Part shown: one piece after another, positions 51,369-61,168 of the stretch | Layout: each line of letters begins with the position of its first letter | Numbering within the stretch: position 1 is the first letter of the stretch | From: Cyanobacteria bacterium SZAS-4 | GTDB taxonomy: Bacteria > Cyanobacteriota > Vampirovibrionia > Obscuribacterales > Obscuribacteraceae | Assembly (NCBI GenBank): GCA_018266255.1 | Contig: JAFEAT010000004.1 | Coordinates: 1-64,000, forward strand | Length of the DNA: 64,000 bases | Direction of reading: 5' to 3' | Made by a program: the position numbers and the translations under genes | The notes under the pieces: generated by a model | What the model was told of the DNA's origin: nothing | Database searches by the model: none | What the model saw: the letters and a program-made list of their open reading frames with translations, nothing else

Positions 51369-54010
51369 ACGATCGTATGCGTGTGTACGAGCTTGCGCGG
51401 CAGATGAACATCCCAAATGAGGATGTCATTACTGGTTTGCGTGAACTTGGTCACGACATCAAGAGTCATTCCAGCACTGTCGATAAAGTCGCAGTAGGTC
51501 AACTTATTTCACACCTCAGTAAAAAGAAACAGCAGCCCGAAAAGCCTGCAGAAACCAAGGCAAAGGGCGGCGTCAAGACGGCCACTGCGAAAACTGGTGC
51601 CACCAAAACTCCTGTTCCACCTCCGCCTGTCGTGAAACCGCGCGTTCTCGCTCGTTATCGCAGACCAGAACCAGGCGCACCGGGAGTGGAAGTTCCGCTC
51701 ACCGAAGTAGCAGAAGTCGTGCCAGCAGCCAGCACTGCTGTAACACCACCACCAGAAGTCGAAGAAGAACAAGTGCAAGCGCCATCAAATGGCCAGCAGC
51801 CACCAGTCAACTTCGAACCACCAGTATCGACGAATGGCGCACAGACAAGTACACCACCAACAGTGGCAGCCACTCCAGCTCCAGAAGCTCCAGTGATCGC
51901 TCCTGTCATCGCTGAACCAGAGAAACCCGAATCTGAGCCAATTCAGCCAGCAGCCGCCACGGTTACTGAAGAAAAAGAAACGCAGAAGGGTGATAAGGCA
52001 GAACCAAAAGTTGAACAGAACGACAACGATACTGATAACTTCACGCCTCCAAGCAGTGGACAGGCGGTGAGGCCGATGGCACCATCAGTACCGGTGAGAA
52101 TCGCAGCTCCTTCAGTCAGAGCCACTCCTCCGCGCCCACCAAAATCGCACCGCCCGACTCCATCTGAGCGTCATGCGCAGAAGAAAGACGATCGGTCTCG
52201 TCCAGCCGCAACTGCGCCGGTTGAAGTTCCAAGAATCATTACACTGACCAATTCTTTGACTGTAAAAGAGCTGGCAGAAAAAATGAACGTTCCTGACACG
52301 GAAGTGATCAAACGACTGTTCATGCGCGGTTTCCCAAGAACCGTGAACCAGACTGTCGAATATGAACTAGCAAAAGATCTCGCAGTCGAGATGGAATACG
52401 AAGTTCTCTCCGAAGACCTGGAAGCGGCCACAGCCCCAGACGAAGTGGAGAAGGAACTGACGCCGGAAGAACAAGCCTCATTGGTTTTGAGACCACCGGT
52501 AGTAACAATCATGGGTCACGTCGACCACGGTAAAACGAGCTTGCTCGATGCCATTCGTCAAACCAAATTCTTGCTCACAGCTTCAGAAGCTGGTGGTATC
52601 ACTCAACACATCGGCGCTTATCACGTCGAAGTCGAGTCAGAAGACGGCACGATGCGTCAGATCGTCTTCCTTGACACACCTGGTCACGAAGCGTTTACAG
52701 CGATGCGTGCTCGTGGAGCGAAAGCGACAGACATCGCGATTCTGGTTGTAGCAGCAGACGACGGTGTTATGCCGCAAACGATCGAAGCCATCGACCACGC
52801 GAAAGCAGCCGGTGTGCCGATTATCGTCGCGGTCAACAAAATCGATAAAGCAGACGCAGAACCAGATAGAGTTCTCAGCCAATTGATGGAACACGGATTG
52901 TTGCCAGACAAGTTCGGCGGCGAAACCGTTACGGTCAACGTTTCTGCCAAGAAGCGCACCGGTCTCGACGAGCTATTAGAAATGATTCTGCTCGTTGCCG
53001 ACATCCAAGACTTGAAGGCAAACCCAGATAAACCAGCTACTGGTGTAATTATCGAAGCCGAGCTTTCGCGAGGCAAAGGTGCGGTCGCAACCGCCCTTGT
53101 TGAAAATGGAACCTTACGCGAAGGCGATTACATCGTTGCAGGCAGCAAGTCAGGCAGAGTTCGCGCTCTATTTGACGATCGCGGTCAACGTGTGAAAGCA
53201 GCCGGTCCATCGATGCCAGTCGAAGTGCTTGGTCTAGATGAAGTGCCGCAAGCTGGTGACAGATTCGAAGTTGTGTCAGATGTACATGCATCGAAGATTC
53301 TGATCGAACAACGCAAGCTGGGTCAGGTCGAGCGCAAGCAACATCACGTCAGCCTCGAGTCACTGCACGACATGTTGACCAAGGGCGAAGTGAAAGAGCT
53401 CAACGTCATCGTCAAAGCAGACGTGCAAGGTACAGCCGAAGCTATTGCCGAGCAAGTGAAGAAGCTATCTGGCAACGAAGTTGCAGTTAAGGTCTTGCGC
53501 ACCGCATCTGGTGACATCTCAGAAAACGATGTAAACCTGGCAGCTTCGTCAGAAGCTATCATCATCGGTTTCAACGTCAACCCAGACCAGAATGCTCGAC
53601 AAGTGGCAGAAGCTGCCGGCGTCGACATAAGAACCTACAGCATCATCTATCAGATTACAGACGACTTGGAAAAGGCAATTCAAGGCTTGATCCAACCAGT
53701 TCGCAAAGAAGTGAAGATAGGGGTTGCCGAAGTTCGTCAGATCTTCAAGTTCGGAAAGCAATTGATGATCGGCGGTTGCATGGTGATCGAAGGCAAGGTG
53801 CAACGCGGTTGCATCGCCAAGATCGAACGCAATGGCGTCATCGTTCACGAAGGAAAACTCGACACACTGAAACGCTTCAAAGACGACGTCAAGGAAGTTG
53901 CTCAGGGATTCGAATGCGGCATGAGCTTCGAGAAATTCTCGGACTTGCAAGAAGGCGACAAAATCAATGCCTTTATCATTCAAGAATCAAAAGGCGAGAT
54001 CACTCGTTAA
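51365..54010 (+). CDS. infB: Translation initiation factor IF-2
   Basis: IF-2 brings initiator tRNA to the 30S subunit. An N-terminal helical domain (about 1-55) is followed by a long Pro/Ala/Glu-rich linker to about 295 and a second N-domain (LTVKELAEKMNVPDTEVIKRLF). The GTPase domain has GHVDHGKTSLLD (about 383-394), DTPGHEAF and NKID, and domains II-IV follow. At 881 residues it is normal. AAGGAGGTG, an ideal ribosome binding site, stands before ATG 51365, which overlaps the ylxR stop. Confidence 0.98.
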   Translation: MNDRMRVYELARQMNIPNEDVITGLRELGHDIKSHSSTVDKVAVGQLISHLSKKKQQPEKPAETKAKGGVKTATAKTGATKTPVPPPPVVKPRVLARYRRPEPGAPGVEVPLTEVAEVVPAASTAVTPPPEVEEEQVQAPSNGQQPPVNFEPPVSTNGAQTSTPPTVAATPAPEAPVIAPVIAEPEKPESEPIQPAAATVTEEKETQKGDKAEPKVEQNDNDTDNFTPPSSGQAVRPMAPSVPVRIAAPSVRATPPRPPKSHRPTPSERHAQKKDDRSRPAATAPVEVPRIITLTNSLTVKELAEKMNVPDTEVIKRLFMRGFPRTVNQTVEYELAKDLAVEMEYEVLSEDLEAATAPDEVEKELTPEEQASLVLRPPVVTIMGHVDHGKTSLLDAIRQTKFLLTASEAGGITQHIGAYHVEVESEDGTMRQIVFLDTPGHEAFTAMRARGAKATDIAILVVAADDGVMPQTIEAIDHAKAAGVPIIVAVNKIDKADAEPDRVLSQLMEHGLLPDKFGGETVTVNVSAKKRTGLDELLEMILLVADIQDLKANPDKPATGVIIEAELSRGKGAVATALVENGTLREGDYIVAGSKSGRVRALFDDRGQRVKAAGPSMPVEVLGLDEVPQAGDRFEVVSDVHASKILIEQRKLGQVERKQHHVSLESLHDMLTKGEVKELNVIVKADVQGTAEAIAEQVKKLSGNEVAVKVLRTASGDISENDVNLAASSEAIIIGFNVNPDQNARQVAEAAGVDIRTYSIIYQITDDLEKAIQGLIQPVRKEVKIGVAEVRQIFKFGKQLMIGGCMVIEGKVQRGCIAKIERNGVIVHEGKLDTLKRFKDDVKEVAQGFECGMSFEKFSDLQEGDKINAFIIQESKGEITR

Positions 54011-54076
54011 CTGAGTTGTGCGAAGAGCGCAGACTGGACAGTGTTTGTCCAGCAAAATATCGCGGAGGATTCTACT

Positions 54077-54430
54077 ATGTCTAGTCAACGGGCACTAAGA
54101 GTTTCTCAGTCGATCAAACGCGAACTCTCAGATATGATTCGCCGTGATTTGGACGATGAACGTATAGGCGGACTCGTCTCTATCACTGAAGTGGAATGCA
54201 CATCAGATTGCAGATCTGCTCGTGTATTCATCTCCATCTTCGGCGACGAAGAAGTGCGCAGCAAAACTATGGAAGCGCTAACCAACAAAGTCGGTTTCAT
54301 GCGCGGCGAGTTGTGCCGCAGATTGGGATTGCGATTTGCTCCTGAGTTGCACCTGAAGCTCGATGATTCGCTCGAACGCGGATCGAAAGTGACAGACTTG
54401 CTCGGAAAGATTTCGCGCGGCGAAGTTTAG
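54077..54430 (+). CDS. rbfA: Ribosome-binding factor A
   Basis: RbfA is a KH-fold protein needed for 16S 5'-end maturation and cold adaptation. It shows RVSQSIKRELSDMIRRDL, VSITEVECTSDCRSARVFIS and APELHLKLDDSLERGSKV, all standard. ATG 54077 is chosen because GGAGG lies 8 nt upstream; the open frame begins further 5'. At 117 residues it has normal length. It ends 7 nt before truB. Confidence 0.96.
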   Translation: MSSQRALRVSQSIKRELSDMIRRDLDDERIGGLVSITEVECTSDCRSARVFISIFGDEEVRSKTMEALTNKVGFMRGELCRRLGLRFAPELHLKLDDSLERGSKVTDLLGKISRGEV

Positions 54431-54437
54431 AACGAAC

Positions 54438-55364
54438 GTGGCTGCACAACAGAAACACATCGGATTCATCAACATCCACAAACCAACCGGCATCACATCT
54501 CATGATGTGATCAACAAAGTGCGGCGTCTCATCGGCGTCAAGCAAGTAGGGCATGGTGGCACGTTAGACCCGCTAGCCGAGGGCGTCTTGCCTGTAGCAG
54601 TGGGAGCCGCTTGCAGACTGTTGCGTTTTTTGCCGCAAGACAAAACTTATGTAGCAGAAATTTTGCTCGGTCGGCAAACTTCCACCGATGATATCGAGGG
54701 TGATACCATTCGCTCAGGCGATGTCAGTGCAATTTCCAAACAAGAGATCGAAAAAGCGCTGGCTCAATTCAACGGCGAAATAGACCAGATACCGCCTATC
54801 TTCAGCGCCATCCATATCGACGGCAAAAGAGCTTACGAGTTGGCGCGAGCTGGCAATACAGCAGTTGAGATCAAGCCCCGACGTGTCACTATCTTCAAGC
54901 TGGAAATTCTGCAGATAGAGTTGCCTGTGATAAAAGTGCGCATCGCCTGCTCGAGCGGAACATACATTCGCTCAATCGCCCGAGATCTTGGAGAAACTCT
55001 AAGTTGTGGGGGCTGCCTCAAAAGTCTGGTGAGAGAACAAGCGGGATTGTTCTGGTTGGATAAATCGCTTACCTTAGAAACAATCGCAGAGCGAAGAAAT
55101 TCAATTGACAGCGTGCTGACGGAACCGGTATCAATATTGAGTCAAACCGATCACTTCAGCACTTTGAATGTGAGCGACGAAGTGGCAAAAAAATTCAGCA
55201 TGGGTCAATTTGTGCCAGTGGCAAATTTCGAGCAAGAGCACCTGAATCATTCCAAACAAGTTTTGATCCTTCATCAAGGGCAATTGCTTGCTCTTTGCAA
55301 TATCTCCGAAGACAAACTTCTGAAACCAGAATTAGTGATCGCAGATGGACAGCATAAAAGTTGA
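54438..55364 (+). CDS. truB: tRNA pseudouridine-55 synthase TruB
   Basis: TruB isomerises U55 in the T-loop of tRNAs. Motifs GFINIHKPTGITSHDV, GHGGTLDPLAEGVLPVAVG (catalytic Asp), KTYVAEILLG, YELAR and CSSGTYIRSIARDLG are clear. At 308 residues the length is ordinary. Start GTG 54438. The 3' end overlaps the CPBP protease gene by 20 nt, so the latter is the operon's last gene. Confidence 0.96.
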   Translation: MAAQQKHIGFINIHKPTGITSHDVINKVRRLIGVKQVGHGGTLDPLAEGVLPVAVGAACRLLRFLPQDKTYVAEILLGRQTSTDDIEGDTIRSGDVSAISKQEIEKALAQFNGEIDQIPPIFSAIHIDGKRAYELARAGNTAVEIKPRRVTIFKLEILQIELPVIKVRIACSSGTYIRSIARDLGETLSCGGCLKSLVREQAGLFWLDKSLTLETIAERRNSIDSVLTEPVSILSQTDHFSTLNVSDEVAKKFSMGQFVPVANFEQEHLNHSKQVLILHQGQLLALCNISEDKLLKPELVIADGQHKS

Positions 55365-55917
55365 TCGACCTACTTTCATCATATTCAATTCGCTCTGCGA
55401 AGGCGGGTTACTTCTGCTTGCCACGCTCTGGTGCTTTAACACTGGAGTGAATTTGAAGGATGCTCTCAAGCCTGACGTAATTCCAGTCGGCATAGGCATT
55501 TTCGCAGGTGCCGCTACTGCGTTCAGCGGCTTCGTCAGCCTATTTTTAGCCGGTAAGAGTGACCCGAAATCGAAAATTTATGAACTGAGATCGCTTGTCT
55601 ACGATCATGTGGCGCCTCTCTTTGCTCAACTAACGGTGCTCGACATTCTGCTCATAGCGGCATCAACAGGTTTCTGCGAAGAGATATTTTTTCGCGGGGT
55701 GCTGCAATCAGAACTGGGAATCGTTTTTGCAGCCGTGCTTTTCGGCATGATCCACTGTGCCTCGCTGATCATGCTGCCTTACGCCATTTGGACCTTCCTC
55801 GCAGGTATTTTTCTAGGCTACCTTTACGTCTGGACCGATTCGCTCTGGACTCCAATTTTTGCCCACGGCATCAACAACTTGATCGTCATACTCTATTTCA
55901 AATTGCGCAAGCCATGA
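55345..55917 (+). CDS. CPBP-family intramembrane metalloprotease
   Basis: The product has 190 residues and about six membrane helices. CPBP/CAAX-protease motifs are complete: EEIFFRG (motif 1), FGMIHC (motif 2) and HGINN (motif 3). The enzyme would cleave a membrane-embedded peptide substrate; which one is unknown. It overlaps truB by 20 nt and ends in the stem of a minus-strand terminator. Much smaller than the 1142-residue relative at 44285-47713. Confidence 0.88.
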   Translation: MDSIKVDRPTFIIFNSLCEGGLLLLATLWCFNTGVNLKDALKPDVIPVGIGIFAGAATAFSGFVSLFLAGKSDPKSKIYELRSLVYDHVAPLFAQLTVLDILLIAASTGFCEEIFFRGVLQSELGIVFAAVLFGMIHCASLIMLPYAIWTFLAGIFLGYLYVWTDSLWTPIFAHGINNLIVILYFKLRKP

Positions 55918-55946
55918 AAAAAGAGGCAGCCCTTGAGCCGCCTCTT
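55917..55946 (-). terminator. Intrinsic terminator of the HU gene
   Basis: AAGAGGCAGC (55921-55930) and GCCGCCTCTT (55937-55946) form a 10-bp stem with one mismatch and a 6-nt loop. On the minus strand it is followed by a run of six T (complement of 55917-55922). It ends transcription from the HU gene and lies just past the CPBP stop. Confidence 0.8.
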
Positions 55947-56012
55947 ATTCAATTTGGACTTCGATGGTTCGAAGAATTCTACGCAATTAAGGCTTCGTTC
56001 TATCCGAAGATA

Positions 56013-56432
56013 TTAACGACGTCCCTTTTTCTTTGCTGGAGCTTTCTTTGCAGGAGCTTTTTTCTTAGCTGCTGCTTTTGGCTTGGCGGCTGCTTTCTTG
56101 GGAGCAGCACTAGCAGATGCTGTTATTGCTTTAGGCAATGCAGCTTGCTTTGCTCTGCCATCAACAATATCCTTCAATTCCTGCCCGGCTCTGAAAACAG
56201 GGACGCGTGCAGCTTCGATCTTGAGTTTTTGTTTTGGATTTTGTGGATTGACGCCTGTGCGCGCTTGACGTTGTCTACGCTCAAATGTGCCAAATCCAAC
56301 TAGGGTTACCCGGTCGCCTTTTGCAAGTGCTGCGGTCAACGAGTGAAGCAGCGCGCCAACGGAATTTTGTACTTCTACTTTTGTTTGTCCGGTAGCTTTT
56401 GCAATTGAGTTAACTAGTTCTGCTTTGTTCAT
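56013..56432 (-). CDS. HU-family DNA-binding protein with Lys/Ala-rich tail
   Basis: Residues 1-92 are a standard HU fold (MNKAELVNSIA start, TLVGFGTFERRQRQARTG arm, VPVFRAGQELKDIV end). The remaining about 47 residues are a Lys/Ala/Pro tail with repeated KKA and KKAPAKKA units ending GRR, like histone H1 or the tails of actinobacterial and Bdellovibrio-type HU. It should bind and compact DNA, with the tail adding unspecific charge contacts. AGGA lies about 11 nt upstream of ATG 56432. Single-gene unit with its own terminator. Confidence 0.92.
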   Translation of the reverse strand: MNKAELVNSIAKATGQTKVEVQNSVGALLHSLTAALAKGDRVTLVGFGTFERRQRQARTGVNPQNPKQKLKIEAARVPVFRAGQELKDIVDGRAKQAALPKAITASASAAPKKAAAKPKAAAKKKAPAKKAPAKKKGRR

Positions 56433-56625
56433 GCGATTTTTCCTAACGAAAAGAAGTGGAGAAAGCCGTAGTGAAGCCCAAAAAACAATTGAGTGATACT
56501 ACCACCGCATCTAGATCTTATTCAAGTAGTTGAGCACTCAAAATCTTTGTTCAATTTGTATGTGTGCGCAGCGAAGCGAACCACGCAGGTGTGCTAGATT
56601 CAAGGCTCCTGCAAAAAGATGTGAG

Positions 56626-58011
56626 ATGAATTTCGACGAGACGATAGCTGCAATTTCAACGGCGCCGGGAACAGGAGCGATTGCAATTGTAAGAATGACC
56701 GGTCCGGAAGCCTGGACTATTACCGGCAAATTTTTCTGCTCCAAAAGCAAAAAGCCGCTCTTAGATTCGTTGAAAAGTCATGTGTCCATGCATGGTTTCG
56801 TGCGCGACGCCGCTTCAGACCAGATTGTCGACGAAGTCGTCGTTATTCCGTATAAAGGACCAAATTCATATACGGGTGAAGATCTGATCGAGATCAACTG
56901 CCACGGCGGTCAAATTGTCACGAGTGAAATTCTTTCTTTGTGCCTGGCTAATGGTGCGCGATTGGCGCGCCAGGGGGAATTCACACAGCGGGCATATTTG
57001 AATGGGCGCATGGACTTGACGCAAGCCGAGGCAGTGCTAGATGTCATTCAGGCGAAAACCGGGTTGCAGAGCCGATTTGCAGTTTCAGCCCTGAAAGGCG
57101 AATTGGGTGGTCAAATCGAAAAGGTTCGGCTCAGTCTGGTTGAACTCCTGTCGCGCATCGTGGCTGGTTTAGACTTCCCTGAAGAAGTCGGAGATATGCC
57201 CCTAGACGATCTGGAAAAGATCGTTCAGGACGCCGGTAAAGACTTGCAAGTGCTACTCAGCACAGCGCGCTCGGGAAGATTTCTGCGCGAGGGTGTGCGC
57301 GTTGCAATTGCAGGCAAACCCAACGCGGGCAAATCGAGTTTATTGAATCAGCTGCTCAAGTTCGAACGAGCGATTGTCACCGATGTGCCCGGTACGACAA
57401 GAGATTCGCTTGAAGAATTGCTTGATATGAATGGCATTCCAGTTTTGTTGATTGATACTGCTGGCATTCGATCCACAGACGATCAGGTTGAAAAAATCGG
57501 CATCGAACGCACTCGCAAAGCGATTGCACAGTCAGATCTGGTCCTCTTGGTTACAGACGTTTTAACTGGTTGGACAGACGACGACAAACTCGTGCTCGAT
57601 TTAGTCGCCGATCGCCCACACATCATTTTGGCGAACAAAGTGGATCTCGTCGAAGAGTTCGATTTCTCAGACCAGTATTTGAGCAACAATCAATGCCTGG
57701 CAAGAATTCCAATTTCGGCAAAAACCGGAAGCGGCATCGCTGAATTCAGCGACGCCGTCGAGCGCTGGGTTTTCAACGACCAACAGTTAAAAGACTCTGG
57801 AGGCTCTTTGAACGCGCGTCAGGGAGAATTGTGCGAGCGAGCCTTGCGTTCCCTTGCCCTGGTGCAAGAAACCGCAGCCAACGACATGCCACAAGATTGC
57901 CTGGCGACGGATCTAAAGATGGCGATCGATAGCCTTTACGAAATGAGCGGTGAAATGGTTTCCGAGGCGATAATAACTAATGTTTTTGCCAAATTTTGTA
58001 TAGGGAAGTGA
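56626..58011 (+). CDS. mnmE: tRNA modification GTPase MnmE
   Basis: MnmE with MnmG makes the carboxymethylaminomethyl group on U34 of tRNAs. It shows the N-terminal formyl-THF domain ([18 protein letters not shown]), the G domain with [20 protein letters not shown] and NKVD, and the C-terminal FCIGK with the catalytic Cys. ATG 56626 gives the family start and 461 residues; the frame extends upstream to 56530 without homologous content. No mnmG in the window. Confidence 0.96.
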   Translation: MNFDETIAAISTAPGTGAIAIVRMTGPEAWTITGKFFCSKSKKPLLDSLKSHVSMHGFVRDAASDQIVDEVVVIPYKGPNSYTGEDLIEINCHGGQIVTSEILSLCLANGARLARQGEFTQRAYLNGRMDLTQAEAVLDVIQAKTGLQSRFAVSALKGELGGQIEKVRLSLVELLSRIVAGLDFPEEVGDMPLDDLEKIVQDAGKDLQVLLSTARSGRFLREGVRVAIAGKPNAGKSSLLNQLLKFERAIVTDVPGTTRDSLEELLDMNGIPVLLIDTAGIRSTDDQVEKIGIERTRKAIAQSDLVLLVTDVLTGWTDDDKLVLDLVADRPHIILANKVDLVEEFDFSDQYLSNNQCLARIPISAKTGSGIAEFSDAVERWVFNDQQLKDSGGSLNARQGELCERALRSLALVQETAANDMPQDCLATDLKMAIDSLYEMSGEMVSEAIITNVFAKFCIGK

Positions 58012-58021
58012 ATCTGTATTC

Positions 58022-58483
58022 ATGGCGACTCTGAACTGCGAAGACCAAGACTATAAAACCGCACTGCGCATCGTGCCCGGCGACGCCAAGCTGATTCAAA
58101 ACCAGATGTGGCAGCGCTATTCGGTGCATCTGTTCAGCGGAGACCGTGAGATCAAGCTGGGCGGAAAGTCTTCAGGGGCGTTGGAAAGCGACAATTGCAT
58201 ATTTTGCCGCAAGCCTAAAGATGAGATTCAGGATCTGATCGATAAATTGAAGCAAGTGGTAGATTTCGACCGAGAGAAAGTGCTGTTTGAGCCAGCTGAG
58301 CCCTCTTTTGAGCTTTCGGTCTCCCGCTCGGGCGTGACCGGAATCAAAGTCGAAGTCTGGCTCGACCCGGGAAATGCTAAGACTGGTATCTACCGCTGGG
58401 ATGGCGTGGGAATCAGGTTTTACACCCTACAAGAGCACCTGATCTCGTTTTTGAAGGAGCTTGAGGACGAATTTGCCTGCTAA
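58022..58483 (+). CDS. Small cytoplasmic protein of unknown function
   Basis: The product has 153 residues, with no signal peptide or membrane segment. It has a CIFCRKP cysteine pair near residue 60 and a beta-rich C-terminal half (SFELSVSRSG, IKVEVWLD, GIRFYT) ending in a helix. The C-terminal look resembles some WapI/DUF6228-like immunity-type proteins, but I cannot confirm this. ATG 58022 lies 10 nt after mnmE and 51 nt before thrS, so it is probably in their transcript. Confidence 0.65.
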   Translation: MATLNCEDQDYKTALRIVPGDAKLIQNQMWQRYSVHLFSGDREIKLGGKSSGALESDNCIFCRKPKDEIQDLIDKLKQVVDFDREKVLFEPAEPSFELSVSRSGVTGIKVEVWLDPGNAKTGIYRWDGVGIRFYTLQEHLISFLKELEDEFAC

Positions 58484-58534
58484 AATGGGCTCCTTACGGC
58501 AGTTTGTCGATGCCGCCATCGAAAGGAGTTAATC

Positions 58535-60499
58535 ATGTCGCAGGTAGAAACAAAAATGGGGGAGATCACTGTAAACCTTCCGGATGGTTCACAAAAGACC
58601 ATCGCTGAGGGAGCAACAGGTGCGGATCTCGCCAAATCAATTGCTCAGGGTTTATTCAAGAAAGCTGTTGGATTGCAAATCAACGGTGAAACCCGCGACT
58701 TGTACACGCCTTTGACCAACGGCGATAACGTCAAGATCCTCAAAGCCGAAGATGCAGACTCCGTTGAGTTGCTGCGTCACTCGACCGCGCACGTTATGGC
58801 ACAAGCCGTTCAAAAAATATTTCCTGATGCAAAAATCGCAATTGGTCCGACGATTGAAGACGGATTCTATTACGACTTTGAAATTCCCGGTCACACTTTG
58901 TCGACCGATGATTTATCGCGCATCGAAGCAGAGATGACTGCAATCGCCAACTCGAATCAAACGATCGAAAGATACGTGATTCCTGATGTCGACAATCAAC
59001 TCGCCGAGTTCAAAACTCAAGGCGAAAAGTTCAAAGCAGAACTGCTGCAAGAGCACAGAGACCACACTCCGACTTTATACTTGATGAAAGACAAAGATGG
59101 AAAAACGATCTGGAACGATTTGTGCCGTGGACCGCATTTGCCGAATACCGGTGTAATCAAGAATTTCAAACTCTTGAAAGTATCGGGATCATATTGGCGC
59201 GGCGATGAAAAGAAAGAGCATCTGCAGCGAATCTATGCGACAGCATTTTGGACGAAGGATGATCTGAACGCCTATCTGCTTCGCCTCGAAGAAGCTGAGA
59301 AGCGCGACCACAGAAAGCTTTCCAAAGACCTGGACCTTTTCTCGACTCACGAGGAAGTTGGACCCGGGTTGGTTTTCTGGCATCCAAACCTCGCCACCGT
59401 CCGTAATATCATTGAAGATTACTGGCGCGCAGAGCATCGCAAACGCGGATACGATTTCGTCTTCACGCCGCATATCGCCAGCGAAGAGCTGTACAAAATC
59501 AGCGGTCACCTGGATAGCTACGGCGAGAACATGTATTCGGCCATGGACATTGATGGGCAGCCTTATCGGGCCAAGCCAATGAACTGTCCCGGTCACATCA
59601 TGATCTATAAATCCAAATTGAGAAGTTATAGAGATTTGCCAGTGCGCTTCGCTGAGTTGGGCACGGTATATCGCTACGAACGCTCAGGCGTTCTGCACGG
59701 AATGTTGAGAGTGCGCGGATTCACACAAGATGACTCGCATATTTTCTGCACACCCGAGCAACTCGAAAGTGAAATCAACGGCATTCTCGATTTGATTGAC
59801 GCGCTCATGAGCACATTCGGCTACACGTACAAGGCTTATCTGGCTACACGTCCAGCCGACAGCAAATTGGGTACCGATGAAGAGTGGGCATTCGCAACCA
59901 ATGCTCTCGAAAATGCGATGAAAGAGCGAAAACTTGCATACGAAGTTGATGAAGGCGGCGGCGCATTCTATGCACCGAAGATCGACATCAAATTATTCGA
60001 CGCAATCGGTCGCGAATGGCAGGGTCCAACCGTGCAGGTTGACCTGAATCTGCCGACTCGCTTCGATGTTAATTACATCGGACAAGATGGCAATCGTCAC
60101 AAAGTAATCATGGTCCACCGAGCTGTATTGGGCTCGATGGAACGCTTCTGTGGCGGCTTGATCGAACACTATGCCGGAGTCTTCCCGCTCTGGCTGGCAC
60201 CGACTCAAGTAGCAATCATGCCTATTGCAGACCGCCATGCAGATCGCTGCCATGAAATCGCAAAACAGCTGAAAGCTCAAGACATTAGAGTGCACGTGGA
60301 CGAAAGATCCGAAACACTGAACTATCGCATTCGAGAAGCACAAGTACAACAAATTCCGTACATGCTTGTCATCGGTGATAATGAAGTGACCAGCGGTCAG
60401 GTCTCGGTAAGACAGAGAAGGATTGAGGGTTCGAAGGTGATGGGGCTTGATGATTTGACCAAGCAACTAAAATCTGAAATCGAATCGAAGCAAAGCTAG
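58535..60499 (+). CDS. thrS: Threonyl-tRNA synthetase
   Basis: The enzyme charges tRNA-Thr. TGS domain about 10-70, editing domain about 75-235 (HSTAHVMAQAVQ, and HLPNTG), class II core with the zinc ligands in MNCPGH, motif 2 (YRYERSGVLHGMLRVRGFTQDD) and motif 3 (GSMERFCGGLIEH), then the anticodon-binding domain to 654. AAAGGAGTT precedes ATG 58535. Followed by a strong terminator. The 5' gap to the previous gene is too short for a T-box. Confidence 0.98.
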   Translation: MSQVETKMGEITVNLPDGSQKTIAEGATGADLAKSIAQGLFKKAVGLQINGETRDLYTPLTNGDNVKILKAEDADSVELLRHSTAHVMAQAVQKIFPDAKIAIGPTIEDGFYYDFEIPGHTLSTDDLSRIEAEMTAIANSNQTIERYVIPDVDNQLAEFKTQGEKFKAELLQEHRDHTPTLYLMKDKDGKTIWNDLCRGPHLPNTGVIKNFKLLKVSGSYWRGDEKKEHLQRIYATAFWTKDDLNAYLLRLEEAEKRDHRKLSKDLDLFSTHEEVGPGLVFWHPNLATVRNIIEDYWRAEHRKRGYDFVFTPHIASEELYKISGHLDSYGENMYSAMDIDGQPYRAKPMNCPGHIMIYKSKLRSYRDLPVRFAELGTVYRYERSGVLHGMLRVRGFTQDDSHIFCTPEQLESEINGILDLIDALMSTFGYTYKAYLATRPADSKLGTDEEWAFATNALENAMKERKLAYEVDEGGGAFYAPKIDIKLFDAIGREWQGPTVQVDLNLPTRFDVNYIGQDGNRHKVIMVHRAVLGSMERFCGGLIEHYAGVFPLWLAPTQVAIMPIADRHADRCHEIAKQLKAQDIRVHVDERSETLNYRIREAQVQQIPYMLVIGDNEVTSGQVSVRQRRIEGSKVMGLDDLTKQLKSEIESKQS

Positions 60500-60507
60500 A
60501 AACTCGA

Positions 60508-60540
60508 AAGCGCTCTCGAAAGAGAGCGCTTCTTCTTTGT
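60508..60540 (+). terminator. Intrinsic terminator of thrS
   Basis: AAGCGCTCTC (60508-60517) and GAGAGCGCTT (60522-60531) form a perfect 10-bp stem closed by a GAAA tetraloop, followed by TCTTCTTTG. It starts 9 nt after the thrS stop. Confidence 0.9.
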
Positions 60541-60580
60541 CCTTTGCCAAATGAAACACCACCGGAGACAAGACAAATTG

Positions 60581-61087
60581 ATGAACAAGACATTCGCACT
60601 GACAGTCGGAATTTCGATAGCTACGCAACTTCCGTGCCATGCAAAACTATTCGAGAAGGATCCAAATGGCGGCACTCACGTAAATTTACCGTTTATCCAT
60701 GTAGACAAAACATACGACGCGCATGGAAATAAGCGCGTAAAAGTTCGTGCACCGTTTGTGAAAGTAGACAATCCAGAAGGCTCAGACAACGTGCATGTGT
60801 CAGCACCTTTCACCAAAGTAGGACATGAGAATCCCGGCTCCACGCAAGTTAAAGCGCCATTTGTAAAAGTGAACAATCCCGGCGGCTATCACGATGCAAA
60901 AGTATCCGCACCATTTACGAAAGTGAACGAGCATCCAAATGGCACCACTTCTGTCAAGGCACCATTCACCAAAACAACCGAGCACGTGAACGGAACGACG
61001 ACTGTCAAGGCGCCATTCACCAAGGTGACGGAGCATTCAAACGGCTCATCGACTGTGAAGGCTCCATTCGTGAACACAACGAAGTAG
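60581..61087 (+). CDS. Secreted tandem-repeat protein (KAPFxKV units)
   Basis: About 168 residues from ATG 60581. A signal peptide (FALTVGISIATQLPCHAK) is followed almost entirely by about seven tandem units of 16-18 residues with consensus VKAPFxKVxExxNGTT. The regular alternation of hydrophobic pairs and Asn-Gly turns suggests a stacked beta structure. No catalytic residues. The last three units are almost identical, implying recent duplication. Not a family I recognise; a surface or matrix role is an inference. Confidence 0.75.
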   Translation: MNKTFALTVGISIATQLPCHAKLFEKDPNGGTHVNLPFIHVDKTYDAHGNKRVKVRAPFVKVDNPEGSDNVHVSAPFTKVGHENPGSTQVKAPFVKVNNPGGYHDAKVSAPFTKVNEHPNGTTSVKAPFTKTTEHVNGTTTVKAPFTKVTEHSNGSSTVKAPFVNTTK

Positions 61088-61168
61088 CGCCGAAAGCCAC
61101 ACACCGAAAGCTGAGCAAGAATGGAACCGCAGCCTTAGCGCTATCCGAATGTCTCAGTTCAAAAAAAA

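Noticed and set aside
60676..61104. Minus-strand reading frames opposite the KAPFxKV repeat gene
   Set aside because: They are antisense images of the repeats; the plus-strand frame has a signal peptide and regular repeat register.
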